Shown: positions 22,501 through 34,172, numbered from the stretch's first letter. The stretch is DNA of 64,000 nt from Ovis canadensis (GCF_042477335.2 NC_091247.1:1138501-1202500); one strand, 5' to 3'. Notes: generated by a model not told the origin, from the letters alone. Program-made: numbers and translations.

Positions 22501-22617
22501 AGGGAGCCCTCTGTCCACGGTGACCACCTCTCCCTTCCTGGGGGAGCCCGACTCACTCCTGTCTGCCCCCACCCCCACTCTGGGTCACCTCCCAACTCTT
22601 GGCCCCTGCCCCACTCT

Positions 22618-22640
22618 GCCCCCCCCCCCCCCCCCCCCGG
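22618..22640. repeat. Poly-C run
   Basis: An almost unbroken run of more than 20 C residues between 22618 and 22639, a likely length-variable site. Confidence 0.85.
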
Positions 22641-22699
22641 AAAGGGAACTGCAGGATGGGGGGAGGGCCGCGCCTGCTCTGTTCATTGCTCCGGCCTGG

Positions 22700-22756
22700 C
22701 CTGGCTGCGCTGCACACAGTAGGTGCTGCATACGGATTTGCTGAATGAATGAGCCC
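22700..22756 (-). mobile_element. MIR SINE fragment
   Basis: The tract ACACAGTAGGTGCTGCATAC followed by TTTGCTGAATGAATGA is characteristic of an old mammalian MIR end. A MIR-core-like tract (GCTCAGAGAGGTGAAGAGAC) follows near 23020-23065. Confidence 0.6.
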
Positions 22757-23086
22757 CAACCAGCACCTTACAGACACCTGAGGGGCCCTGGGGCTCTCCG
22801 CCAGCCCCCAGCGATCCCTGCTCCGGCTGCTCCCTGGAGGGGACCCCGAGATAGGATCCTGAGGTTCCTTTACAAATGGGAAGACGGCTCTGCCCAAGGG
22901 CTGGAGGCAGAGAGCTTCTTCACGGGGGAGGAAAAGCTCAACGAAAACAACCCGGTCCCTCGGGAGCCCTTTCCGCCGGGCCAGGCACGAGGCCGCACCG
23001 TCCACGCGTATGGACCGGCTCAGAGAGGTGAAGAGACTTTCCCAAGCCACACAGCCGGTCGCTGGGCCGCTGGGCCGGGGCGCTCG

Positions 23087-23325
23087 CCTCTTGAACTGCG
23101 GGTCCAGGATCTGCTGGGCCGGCGGGAAGGCGGGTCCCGGACCTGCTGGGCGGGGAGAAGGCGGGTCTAGGACCTGCAGGGCGGGGAGGAAGGCGGGCCC
23201 AGGACCTGCTGGGCGGGGGGAAGGCGGGCCCAGGACCTGCTGGGCGGGGGGAAGGCGGGTCCCGGACCTGCAGGGCGGGGGGAAGGCGGACCCAGGGCCT
23301 GCTGGGCGAGAGGAAGGCTAGTAGG
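23087..23325. repeat. Minisatellite, about 30-33 bp unit, seven copies
   Basis: The unit GAAGGCGGGTCCCGGACCTG followed by CTGGGCGGGG recurs with small changes (GTCTAGGACCTGCAGGG, GCCCAGGACCTGCTGGG). Confidence 0.88.
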
Positions 23326-23329
23326 CTCA

Positions 23330-25120
23330 CGGGAAGCTGGTGACGTATGAGGGGTCGCTGACCCGGAAGGCGGGCACCAAGTGCTCCAGCGGCTCCTCCA
23401 AGGGTTCTGCTGTGCCCATCCCCATCCCGAGGGGCTCATCCAGCTTCGAGGAGGATCCATTTACACACAGAACTCATTTTCAAACAGCGGGACAGTTCAA
23501 AATGCAAACAGCGAGAATACTCGGGCTCACATCCTGAAATGCAAAGAATTGCCTTGGCACACGACCAGGGCCAGGCGTGGATGGCGCCGGGGGGTGAAGG
23601 AGGAGTCCAGCTCCTTGGCTTGGGCCTGGGCCTGGAGGCGAAGGTCTGTGCTGGACCCGGGAGCGGGGCCAGGTGGCGTCTGGCCCCAGATCCCCAGGCC
23701 TGGAGCGCCCTCCACGCCCACCCGAGCCTTTGTGGCCCAGGTGGTGGCGCGGTGCGCCTGCCTCACCCGCTCTGGCCCCAGGTCCCCCCGGACCCGGCTC
23801 TCCTGGGCCCCGGGACACCAGCCGGCCAGGGCAGGTTCGATGGGCAATGGGAGGGGAGGCCCTCACCGCCAGCCTCGAAGCTCCCGCACTCTTGGGGTCC
23901 GTCCTGCAGGGCGGATGCCTCTACGCAGGGGCGGCCGTGGGGGGGCACAGGCACCGCCAGCTGTGCTGCCTGGGGGGACGCCGGCCTCCGACCAGGGTGG
24001 GAGCCTGTGCCGCGCCCCCCGGCAGCTCCGAACCTCCCTGCTGGGCCTGTGCGCCTAGGCTGTCCAGCTCACCCGTGTCCACCCGGCTGGCGAGTGCCCC
24101 GCTCAGGGCGACCACCCGTGCCCGCGGCTCCCAGCGCCCCAGGGCAGGCTGCACAGTCAGCGACCCAGACACTCCCGCCTGGCACAGGTTCCAGGGGATT
24201 CTCGGGGGAAAGGCGCCTGGGGCCGCCAGGAAACGGGGGTGGTAGGGCTGCTCCCCCTGGCCCAGCCCCGCATCTCAGCTGCCTGTGACCCCGAGCGTCC
24301 TCCGTCCCCCTGCCCCGTGCCGCCTTCCCTAGACAGCCTGCTTGTGAAGGGTGTGGGGACCCTCTGCCCTGGGGAGGCCCATCTACAGCCAGTGAGCCGC
24401 CTCATGCCACACTGGCCCCAAGGGCCTCGGCTGTGCACGCTGGCACCCCTGGGCGCAGGGGGACCATCCGTGCGGAGTTCCACCACCGAGTTCGGGCGCG
24501 TGCATTCGCACTCTGAGGGAGGCGCTCTGTGGCGGGAGAGCCCATTGGGGCCCCAGTCTGCCAGCCTCTGAACGTCTCCGTCCTGTGCTCCCAAATTAAA
24601 GCAGCACCTGCTCTAAGGCTACCATACAACTCCCTCACCCTCCGAGCAGGAGACCCTTCCAGAAAACACTGGGACCTCCACTGTGCACCCCCACCTCAAA
24701 GACAGAGTGGGCCCTGGGGCATCTCGCTGCCCCCATGCACCGCTGTGGTTCCTGGGTGGGCATGTGTCCGTCCATCCCACCAGACAGGTTCCTGGGGCAT
24801 CAGGTATCCTGGGAGCCCTGAGGCGGGGTCCTGGGAGGCCCACACCTTGTCCGGGAATGCGCGTGCTGCCTAGGAGGGTCCCGTGATGAAGAGCATCAGG
24901 AGGTCCTTGTGAACAGGGCCCCCCACCCCGCCCATGTGGAGGAGGCCCGTCCAGGGAGTGGGGGGTCACCAGGCCTCTCTGCCCTGCTGAGCCCACGGCC
25001 ACAAGCCGATGGTCCACGGAGGCTCAGAGAGCCGGGGGTGGCAGGGGCCTCGCGTGCCCTGTGGGCACTGATGGAGAGAGACCACACAGAACAGACTGCA
25101 GGACCAGGGGCCCGGGGCCC
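23330..25120. other. Intergenic region downstream of MRPS2
   Basis: GC-rich, with overlapping frames in several phases on both strands and none that looks like a conserved protein. No clear repeat was recognised apart from scattered G/C-rich tracts. Confidence 0.45.
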
Positions 25121-25139
25121 ACCCTGCCCGGATCCAAGC

Positions 25140-25145
25140 TTTATT
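25140..25145 (-). terminator. MRPS2: AATAAA poly(A) signal of MRPS2
   Basis: The + strand reads TTTATT, that is AATAAA on the MRPS2 strand, about 395 bases past its stop codon. Confidence 0.65.
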
Positions 25146-25537
25146 TCTGCGGCAACCATGCCGTCTGCTGCGCTCAGCCTGGCCCAGCCCAGATGGGATC
25201 CTCTGCAGTGCTCACCCTGCAGCCTCACGTTGCAAACCAGCCCCTGAAACCGGGAGGCCGCAGAGCAGCCCAACCCGGGTCGTGAGAAGAGTCGGCCCGC
25301 CGTGCGGACGTGCCTAACACAGGGGCCTGTCTCAGGGTGGACGCAAGGGCTTCACGCTCTGGGGACACGGTGTTTTCTGAGGGGTCCTTTGCGGACGGGC
25401 CCCTTGCCGGGTGAGCCCCCCAGGCGGGCTGCTGCTGAGCGTAGTTCCTAGCAGCAGGGGCCCAAAGCCTCGAAGGTCTAGAGGCGCTCCCAGCTCGGGA
25501 CAGGCTGCTCCTTCCCGCCAGGAGGAGGTTGGGCGGG

Positions 25538-28303
25538 TCAGGGGGAGTGGTCCACGACCAGCCCGGCCTGCGCTCCCGGGGCAGTGGGGTCGGCTGGGGG
25601 GGGGCCCGGGGCGCCCTGCAACCGGTGCAGGGCCTCGAGCTGCCGGCGCTTCTCCTTGGCCCGGGTGACCACCGTCTGGAAGAGCTGGCAGAAGAGCTGC
25701 ACAGCCGGGGGCGAGTCGTCGTTGCCAGGGACGGGGTAGGTGATGAGGCAGGGGTTGCAGTTGGTGTCCACGATGCCCACGGTGGGGATGTTCATCTTTG
25801 CCGCATCCCTCACGGCCACGTGGGGCTCAAAGACGTTGTTGAGCGTGTGCAGGAAGATGACGAGGTCCGGCAGGCGGACCCGGGGGCCCAGCAGGAGGGG
25901 CGCGTTGGTCAGCAGGCCGCCCTTGAAGTAGCGCGTGTGGGCGTACTCACCGCAGCTCCGGGCCGTGCTCTCGATCAGGTGTGAGAACTGCCGGGCACGG
26001 CTCACGAACAGGATGATGCCCCCGCGGAAGGCCACATGGGCCGTGAAGTTCAGGGCGAGCTGCAGGTGCGTGGCCGTCTGCTCCAGGTCAATGATGTCCT
26101 GGCCCAGGCGGCTCCCGAAGATGTACGGCTCCATGAACCTACCGGACGCGTGGCCCGCGTGAGCCGCCCGAGGCCACCTCCCACCGCCCTCGCTTGTCCT
26201 GCTCCCCACACCCCACCGCCCTGGGGCCGGTACCGTCTGCAGCCTTCCCCATGACACAGCGAGGACCCCACCCTAGGAGTGACCACCAGGGGCAGTCAGG
26301 GGGCTGGACCAACAGAGCAGGCTGGGCTGCAGGCTGTGTCCACGTCTCAGGCCAGAAGACTCTACTCTCTGAACCTGCACCTCGTCACGTGGTGACCCTA
26401 ACAGAAAGGACCCCACAGGGATGTCTGGACGCTCACAGGTGACATCCAGTGTCCTGCCCAGGGCTGCGTATGTGGCAGCCACCCTCGTTATTACGGCTTT
26501 ACCACGGAGACCACCCAGGGCCGGGGGACCAGTAGGGCAGGGGCGCCGGCTGGAGCAGGAACCAGCCAGGCCTTGGAGGGAAATCCTGCAGCCCAGACCT
26601 GCGGGCCTGGCAGAGGGGCCGGGTGCCAGAGTGTGCCCTCGTGGTCCATCCCCTCCCACTCCGTTCACGTTCCTGCTCACTGCCATCTGGATTCTGTCCT
26701 CCTCACAGACGCCGCCAAGGGCCCACAGGCCCAGCGCCCTCAGTGCGGGAGACTTCTGGGAAGAACCCCCAGCAGCGCACCCTCTCACTTCCCGGCCCCG
26801 CCCCCAGACTCCGGGATGCCGGGCACCCGGGCTCCTGCGCAGGGCCGCCCCCGCGCTTCTGCCTCACATGCCCTCTGAAGGCCCTGGTGTGGCGCCCCTG
26901 GTCCAGGCTGCTTCCTCCGAGGGCACCTGTGTGACACTGTCCTGGGGTGGCCAAAGCGTCACCCGTTCGGGACCTAAGTTTCCAATGTGAAAAACGCAGC
27001 CACCCGCTCTGCTCGGCTCCCCCCCTTCACCCCAGGCCCAGCCACTGCTGCGGCTCTGCCCAAGCAGCCACCGCCCCCACCCCTCCGCCCCCCAGTCCAC
27101 TCTCAACCAGGCCCTCACAATGGCCACCTGAAAGGACGGCCAGTCACCGCTCCTCAGCCTGCCACTGGGATGTCCCTCCAAGGGGGTGGCCTTGCCAGCC
27201 CCCGTCCCATCGCCGGCTTACAGGACCTACAAGACCAGCCGGCCTGTCCCTGCGAGGACCATGAGCCCCACGGGAGGCTTGGGGGGAGAGAAGCAAGCTG
27301 ATCGTGAGAATAAGCACCCATCCCTCCCGGAGACTCCACGATCCCATATGGAGGAAAAGGGGGGTACACACTCTGAAAACAAACTGAAGAGGGGGGCCTG
27401 GACCTCAAGGCAGGGGCCCAAGCGCTCTGGACGAGCCACAGCCACCAGGCCCACGCTCACCTGTGCCGACAGCCGGCCTTGTGGCCCAGGTGCACGCGGG
27501 CGTTGAAGAGACTTCGCACGGAAAACAGCTCCTTGACGTTAAAGAAATCGGCGTGCTTGAGGGGCTCGCTCAGGATCCGGGCGCTGAGATCTGGGCGGGG
27601 AGGTGGAGAGCATGCAGGCCCCGGGTCCCGGCTCCCCCAGAGCCTGGGGCCTGCGGAGGGCGGCGGCAGATGCTGGGGGGACCCGGGGCCTTCTGCGCAG
27701 GCTCGGGGGCGGGAGACCGGATCTGACCATGGCTTCGCTCCCGGGTAAACCCGGCCAGGTCCCCAGTCGGCGAAGAGGCAGCCGGCTGATGTCTGTGTCT
27801 GCGGCCCCCGTGGTCCCGCCGGCCGCCTGCAGAAACTCCCTCAAGGCAGCAGCTCGGGGCCGGCCGGCCTCTGCCCGCTTGGTGGCTGGGCGGGGACTCG
27901 GAGGCCGCGGCAGCGCGTGCGGCGCGTGGGGCTCTCCCTCCCGGACCCGCAGCCCCTCCCGGGGCCCGCGCCCCCCGGCCCGCACCCCCGGGGCCGCACG
28001 AAGACCCAGGGAGCCCGCACCCCCGGGGCCGCACGAAGACCCAGGGCGCCCGACCCCCAGGGCCGAGGGCCCCCTTACCGCTGCCGCGCTCGGGCTCGCG
28101 GGCGGCGGCGGGCGCGGCGCTCCCCAGCGTCCTGCCTCTCGGCGCGGCCCGGCTTTGGGGCGCAGCCCGGACACCTGCGCAGACAGCGGACTCAGAGCGC
28201 GCCCGCGCCCCCCGCCCCGCCCCGGAGGGGCGCCCGCCGCGCGCGCCACCCCGGGCCCCTCACCCGCTCCGAGCAGCCGCGGCAGCACCGCGCCAGGCGC
28301 CAT
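25538..28303 (-). CDS. MRPS2: Mitochondrial small-subunit ribosomal protein uS2m (MRPS2)
   Basis: A component of the small subunit of the mitochondrial ribosome; nuclear-encoded and imported. Four coding exons fit with GT-AG borders and matching phases: 28303-28264, 28174-28079, 27590-27461 and 26138-25538, giving 288 residues (human 296). Exon 1 encodes [13 protein letters not shown], an Arg/Ala-rich start expected of a mitochondrial presequence. Exon 2 includes GRTLGSA, as in human. Exon 3 encodes [20 protein letters not shown] and [14 protein letters not shown], the opening of the S2 domain. Exon 4 encodes [20 protein letters not shown], the [20 protein letters not shown] block and the [20 protein letters not shown] signature typical of uS2. 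The C-terminal tail is Pro-rich and variable. The start is chosen because it lies at a CpG-island exon and matches human in length. No defect is seen. It is transcribed away from PIERCE1. Confidence 0.95.
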
Positions 28304-29330
28304 GGCGCGCATCCGGGCGGACGGCCTCGGGGACGGGCGCAGGGAGGACGCACGCACGCACGCACGCACGCACGACGGGCCCGGCGGCGCGGCCGCACGA
28401 GCGGCTCCTCCTCCCGCCGGGGCCCGCGCCGCCCCCGCCGCAGCGCCGCCCGCAGGCCCGGAGGTGCCGCTGCGCCGCCGCCGCCGCCCCGCCCGGAAGC
28501 CCGGCGCGCCCCAGCCGGCCGCCCCGAGCCGGAGCGCGTGGTCCCCGGGGAGCCGTACCCCAGGCCCGCCCGGGCGGAACCGCAGGGAGGGCGTGGCGGC
28601 CAGGGCCCGTGGTCCGGTCGGGCGCGGGGCCTGGGGGCCCATCTCCCCGCCCCGTCCCCCGTCCCGGGGTCCTCGCTCCCTCCCTGCACGGGGCCGGGCG
28701 GCCAAGGAGCCCCACGCTGCCCCGCGGTACCCGCCGGGCAGGGGGGCCGCGCTCCCGCCCGGCCAGTTCTTACAGCAATATGTGGCTTAGAAGGGCTCCA
28801 TCAGCTTAGTCCAGTGTGCGGTCCAGCCTCAGACCCAGGGTACCGCCGAGTCTGCAGGCGGAGTGGCGAGGTCACGGCGCAGCCCTGCCGCGCGGTGAGC
28901 GCCGGGTCCCCGCCGCAGAGCGGCCTCGGAGCACCGAGCCCCACTGGTGATCCTGGGCCGGGGTCTTCGGTGCCCCGAGCCCCGCCCCGCGTTTGGGGAA
29001 ACGTGGCGTGCGTTCGCGCCGGTGGCTTCAGAGCACAGGGGCCTCCGCACTGCGGCCCCAGCAAGTGACCCCTATTCTCGCAGCCAGTCCAGGGCCTCGG
29101 GGCTTGCCAAGGAAGCTTCTAGAACTAGGACTTCTGCCCAACCCGCCGGCGGTGGCGGGGGGTGGGTGGCTCCCGCCCGGGGGTCGCGGCGCCTTTAAGG
29201 GCCCCGCCCGTGCATGGGGTGGGGGGCGGGCCGTCGCTTAGTAACAGGACGCCGCGCCGCCGCCCGCGCCTTCTGTGCCCCCAGAGCGCGGGGCAACCGA
29301 GGCGGGATGTCGGAGGAGGACCCCCAAGCG
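27560..29330. promoter_or_regulatory. CpG-rich bidirectional promoter region of MRPS2 and PIERCE1
   Basis: Dense CpG content runs from MRPS2 exon 3 through both start codons, which are 1.0 kb apart on opposite strands. No TATA box is evident, as is usual for such promoters. The region includes an ACGC microsatellite at 28353-28374. Confidence 0.7.
27977..28048. repeat. Tandem duplication of about 36 bp in MRPS2 intron 2
   Basis: GGGGCCGCACGAAGACCCAG occurs twice, preceded each time by CCCGCACCCCC, in adjacent 36-base units. Confidence 0.8.
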
Positions 29331-32289
29331 TGCGCGGAGCCAGAGGAACCCAAGGCCGGGCCCCCGCCGGAGAAAACCAGCGACTGCTACCGCGTGAGCG
29401 AGGACCTGCCGGCCAGGTTCAACAACCCGGCCTGGTTTCGGGGCTACAGGTGAGCACCCGGGAGTCCGCTGAGGGTCTGCCTTGCGTGCAAGGAGGAAAG
29501 ACCAGTGCTCCTGGTCCGGCGGGCGGCCAGGTGCCCAGCTGGGCCTGCCTCGGCTCAGCCCACAGGCCCCAGCCTGACCCCCGAGTCAAAAGCCGGGTCA
29601 GCGGTTCACCATCACAGGAGCAGGGAGGTGCAGGTGGAGGCAGCGGGCCTCCCCCCCACCCCGCCCCCCGGGCGCTGGGCGGGGCGTGCCCGGGGTTGGG
29701 GTGGGGGGATCGTGGCCACACGCCTAGGGCGAGGCCAGCCTGCTGTCCTGTCCGAGAGGGGAGGGCCGGTCCGCTGGAGACGCGCGGACGACGCGCCCAT
29801 CACCGGGCTGCCGAGGGGCGCGCGCCCTGCGGGCTCTAAGGCGCAGGCTGCGTGCCTTTCTTGACCCCCACCTAGTTCCTCTACAAGCCCCCGGGATCGG
29901 CTCAGCTGGGAAATGAAGCTGGGAGATAGAAGGATACGCTCTTGCCCATAGTTAGTAAGAGGCAGAGCTGGGGTGTGGGAGCCCACAGTCCCTCGCTGAC
30001 CTGCTGTACCACTAGCTGAGATCAGGGCCGGAGACAGCAGGAACATTTTCTCCTGGAGGCTCAGAAGTGGAGGGGCGCCCCGCCCCCCAGGTCTGGAGGC
30101 TGAGTCACAGATCCCAACTTCCACCCCCCTCCCCCCCCAGGAAATGACAGCATGGGACCAGGGCTTGCTGGGGCTGAGGGCCAGCACTTTCCACGTGGGG
30201 GTTCTTTATGGCTTTGACAGAGGTCAGCAGAGGGGTCAAGGGAGGCTGAATGAACCTGCCAGGAAGGCCAGCCCTGAACCCCACAGGAGCCCGGGTCTAC
30301 GGCTGCATTGTGTGCCTACAAAGCTCTGTCAACCTAATACGGTAAAGCTGTGGCTTGGGCAGACTTAGAACAAATGAGTGGAAAATAAAGTGTTCTTTTC
30401 ATCTGCCAGGACCAAGGAGCCCCCCTCAGTGTACAGGACCAGTAACCAAGTTTATGGTAGCAGAGCCCCCACTGTGCATGAGATGCCGGTAAGGAGGAAG
30501 CAAGGAAAGGCTCTGGAGGGGGGTGCGTGGGTGTGTACGGGGTGTGTGTGTGTGTCCGGAGTTCCAGCATCACAAATGGAAAGGGGTTACCTCACATCTC
30601 TTTGGAACAGGACATGAACGTAGCAAACAGTTTTTAAAGGTTGGGAAAGGGGCCTGGTAGGCTTGCTTGTGTGTATACGCTTGCTCAGTTGTGTCCAACT
30701 CTTTGGGACCCCATTGACTGTAGCCTGCCAGGCTCTCCTGTCCTCGGAATTTTGCTTGCAAGAATACACTGGAGCGGGTTGTCATTTCCTCCTCCAGGGG
30801 ATCTTTCCAACCCAGAGATCCAGCCCGGGTCTTCTGCGTCTCCTGCCAGCCTCCCCGAGGACTGGCCCCATCCACTCCTACGAGGAGCCAGCTCTTCTGG
30901 CAGTAGGTTTGGGCAAATGAATGAAGGACTGCTTTCATTTTGGAGATTAACCTGCGACCCTAGGAGGCAGCACTGGGTGGTGAAAGCTCAGGTTGCAAAA
31001 GGACTGTGGTCTCTGCGCCTTTGGGGAAGCGGAGTCCTTTCTGATCGACTTCACATGGCGGGGGCCTCCTCGAGTCCTCCAACGGCCGTGCTGCGTCCAG
31101 GAGAAGGGCCGGTGTGCTGGTGTGAGTCACCCGTGGGGACCCCAGTTGGTGGACCACCCGCTTGGGGGGCCACGTTGGTTTTCTTCCAAAATAGCCCTCG
31201 TTTTTTAAGACGCATTGTGGATCATGTATTTGGCTTAGACTCTGCCGGACCCTTGTTGCTGCACGGGCTTTCCTCTGGCGGCGGCGAGCGGGGGCTGCTC
31301 ACGGCGGCGGCCCCTCTCGGTGCGGAGCACGGGCTCTAGACACAGGCTCAGTGGTTGCGGGTCACGGGCTCACTTGCTCTGAAGCGTGTGGGGTCTTTCT
31401 GGACCAGAGCGTGAACCCGCGTCTCCTGCATTGGCAGGCGGATTCTCTACCGCTGAGCCCCCAGACGGTCCTCATTTAAAAAGAGCTGGACGATCACTTC
31501 TTTACTTGTCTTGCGTGAAGGAGTACAGCTCTTAGCAAAAAAGAGATTGTTTACCTAGAAAGTTTCCAGAGCACTAAAGATCATGCTCCCAAACCAAGGG
31601 ATCAGGTGTTTCCGCGCAGAAGACCGCCGTGCTCACTAACACGAGCCCAGATGTTCTGCTTTCGTGCAAAGGCCGTGTGCTGGTCTTACGAGGCAGGGGC
31701 AGTGGGCCGTGAAGCACGGGGTTCTCACGAGGCAGGTTTAGAAGGCGCTTTTCCTGCTCGTTGTCGACCTGCTTTATCAGGAGCCTGGTTTCCAGTTTCC
31801 GGCCTGAGTGTGGCTGCTGGACTCGTCGAGCAGGACTGTTTCCTCCCCGTGTGGGAACAGAAAATAAAAATGCGTGTTTTGCGCTTTAAAACATATACGG
31901 AAGGAAACTATCCTTCCTGACACTAACGGTGGATGCGTGTCACTCCTTATCCATTTGTTAGAGCCCAGAACGCACAGCTCGGAAAGTGGGCCTGAGCGTG
32001 TGCTGCTGACTTGGTTAATGAGAACCCGCCCACACTGGATCGGTCGTCCTGCACGCTCTGCGCTGTGAGACACGCACACACACCACGGCAGCTGCGTGTG
32101 TGCTGCGGGGGCCGAGAGGGAACTGCTGCTCTGAGAAATGACTGCACTGGGAGTGCCTGGAGGCCTGGTGGTTGGGAATCCGCGCTTCCCTTGCCGGGGT
32201 CGAAGGTTTGATCCCTGTCCAAATCCTGGCAAGCTGCACGGCATGGCCCGTAAACCTCCAAAAACCAACAAAGCAAAAGAAAAAACACC

Positions 32290-32332
<43 letters not shown>

Positions 32333-33449
32333 CAGACAAAACATCTGAAAACCCTCCAAAATACACCGAAGGCCATTTTTCTTTGCATTTGCTTCCTGTC
32401 GAGGAGACAGAATATCAGGTGGCCTTCTTGACACAGGGGACTCTAGAACAGGTCACCTGTCCCACAGCGGTCCAGGCCCCTTCTGTAGAGACGCCCAGGT
32501 CACCTGGCGACGCTGGGTTGCTGAAAGGACCGCCACCCCCGGGTGCCCGCACACACCAGCAGCCCCCCGTGTCCTCACGGCAGCCCTGGCCCATGAGGGC
32601 AGCCCCTCCCGAGCCCCCTCGGCGGGTGGGGTGGGGCCCTCAGAATGGTTCTGAGGTTCTGCAAAAGGTTCTGATTCCCTGTCAAGGCCGGAACCTATTC
32701 ACGCCACTTCTTTTCCGCAGACAGCTCAGGCTCAGAGAGGCCCGGTGACTTGCCGTAGTTACGCAGAAGCAGAGCTGGGCACGGCTTCGGCCTGACCCCC
32801 TGTAACCAGACCCAGATGGCACTGCCTCGCCGGCTGTTAGAGCCCGCGTGGCCGTGGAGGGAGGCGCCTTCCGTCAGGACCCCCGGCACTAGGCGTGAAC
32901 CGGGGCGGTGCTGGCGGTTCAGCCGCTCAGTCGTGTCCGACTCTTGCGCCCCCATGGATTGCCGCCCGCTGGGCAAGGGCACGAGTGAGTTGCCATTTCC
33001 TCCTCCAGGGGATCCTCCCGGCCCAGGGGTCGAACTGGGGTCTCCTTCATCGCAGGCAGATCCTTTACCGACCGAGTCACCTGCGAAGTCCAAGGGTAGA
33101 CGAGGCCGTTCCGCACGCCCGCCCCTCGGCCTCTCTGTTTTCTGGCTTTAGGAACAGCATTTTCTCACAGATGCTCATTTTTATTCCAAAGGTGCCTGGT
33201 GACCGATTGCTCGAGTGTTATCCCGCGTAACTAACCCCAGTGTCCCCTTCTCACTTCCAGAAGGTGTTTTATCCAAATTCGTATAAGTTTTCTAGACAAG
33301 TTGCAGTGGGTGGAATGTTCCAGAACAACACTCTCAACGTCTACATGGAGAAGAGCATCGTGACGGGTCCTGACAACTACATCACCTCCTACGACCGGCT
33401 CAACTTCCACCGCAGCTACAGGGTCTGCAGGCCGTCCTTCTGCGACTGA
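29307..33449 (+). CDS. PIERCE1: Piercer of microtubule wall 1 (PIERCE1, formerly C9orf116)
   Basis: A small microtubule inner protein of motile cilia; the family lies inside doublet microtubules and helps anchor outer dynein arm docking, with a role in left-right asymmetry. Three coding exons have consistent phases: 29307-29449, 30410-30488 and 33261-33449, giving 136 residues, the length I recall for human. Exon 1 has an acidic, Pro-rich start and then TSDCYRVSEDLPARFNNPAW. Exon 2 encodes TKEPPSVYRTSNQVYGSRAP. Exon 3 begins KVFYPNSYKFSRQVAVGGMF, contains NVYMEKSIVTGPDNYITSYD and ends CRPSFCD. The ATG follows GGCGGG in a CpG island. Introns 1 and 2 carry MIR-, SINE- and CHR-type repeats. No signal peptide or membrane segment is present, as expected. 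It diverges from MRPS2 and converges on PPP1R26. Confidence 0.94.
30680..30850 (-). mobile_element. Bov-tA SINE in PIERCE1 intron 2
   Basis: The - orientation Bov-A body (GCTCAGTTGTGTCCAACTCT, then GCCATTTCC-like end) is followed by a tRNA-derived stretch. Confidence 0.8.
31240..31472 (-). mobile_element. CHR-type SINE in PIERCE1 intron 2
   Basis: It reads TTGTTGCTGCACGGGCTTTC through to GGCAGGCGGATTCTCTACCG, the - orientation of the CHR group, and resembles 7775-8010. Confidence 0.7.
32150..32290 (+). mobile_element. CHR/tRNA-derived SINE with A-rich tail
   Basis: A TGCCTGGAGGCCTGGTGGTT head and a GGTTTGATCCCTGTCC B-box-like part lead into an A-rich tail that merges with the AC repeat. Confidence 0.65.
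32291..32331. repeat. AC dinucleotide microsatellite
   Basis: About 20 uninterrupted AC units at the tail of the preceding SINE, within PIERCE1 intron 2. Confidence 0.95.
32715..32785. mobile_element. MIR SINE fragment
   Basis: GGCTCAGAGAGGCCCGGTGA followed by CTTGCCGTAGTTACGCAG resembles the conserved MIR core. Confidence 0.55.
32914..33095 (-). mobile_element. Bov-tA SINE in PIERCE1 intron 2
   Basis: GCCGCTCAGTCGTGTCCGAC begins the - orientation body; the tRNA part ends near TACCGACCGAGTCACC. Confidence 0.8.
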
Positions 33450-33634
33450 GGGGCCTCCCGGCTCCTCCGGCCGCTGTCTGCCCTAGTTCTTGATGGTTCG
33501 CCCAGGTGTAAAGGGACGTGTTTTACCACTTTTCCCGAAAACGCTTTTCCTCTCTAGATAAGCAGGCAAATGGGGCAGCGGTGCTCTGCTTTCTCTGTTT
33601 TACACCTGAGATGATAAAGATGGCTTGACTTTCC

Positions 33635-33640
33635 ATTAAA
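33635..33640 (+). terminator. PIERCE1: Possible ATTAAA poly(A) signal of PIERCE1
   Basis: ATTAAA lies about 186 bases beyond the stop codon, the only standard variant seen close by. Confidence 0.45.
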
Positions 33641-33954
33641 ACTCTTGCCACGGCGTCAGTCCCTGACTCATCTGTAATCTGGGCGCAGGGCGCTGGGTGT
33701 TCCGAGACCCCGAGCTCGGCCTGGAGGCTGGGAAGGCCTGCAGCGCTCCACCTGTGTCTTAATCTGGACGCATCTTTGTTTTTAGCCTCATGACAGATTG
33801 TGGGGGTTTTCTGTTGTCAAGTAGCTTGCTGGGCCGCAGGGGGAGGGTTGGATCCCTTGCCCTGGGTATGACAAGAGCTGGTGAGGGAGCAGGGGTGCTC
33901 CGGAGTGGGGAAGGCTCCAGGCAGGACCGGGGGAGCCCAGGGCAGGCTCGGAGT

Positions 33955-34172
33955 GACCCCGAGCACTCCCTGCACCCTGAGCACTCCCTGCTGAGCACTC
34001 CTTGCTGAGCACTCCCTGCACCCTGAGCACTCCCTGCACCCTGAGCACTCTCTGCACCCTGAGCACCCCCTGCTGAGCACTTCTTGCTGAGCACTCCCTG
34101 CACCCTGAGCACTCCCTGCTGAGCACTCCCTGCACCCTGAGCACTCCCTGCACCCTGAGCACTCCCTGGCCA
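33955..34172. repeat. Minisatellite of mixed 18- and 14-bp units
   Basis: About 14 units of GAGCACTCCCTGC followed either by ACCCT or by T, intermixed. Confidence 0.92.

Noticed and set aside
27603-29068. Long + strand frames (395 and 383 codons) over MRPS2 exons 1-3
   Set aside because: They are Arg/Pro/Ala-rich readings of a CpG island, antisense to MRPS2 and without recognisable motifs.
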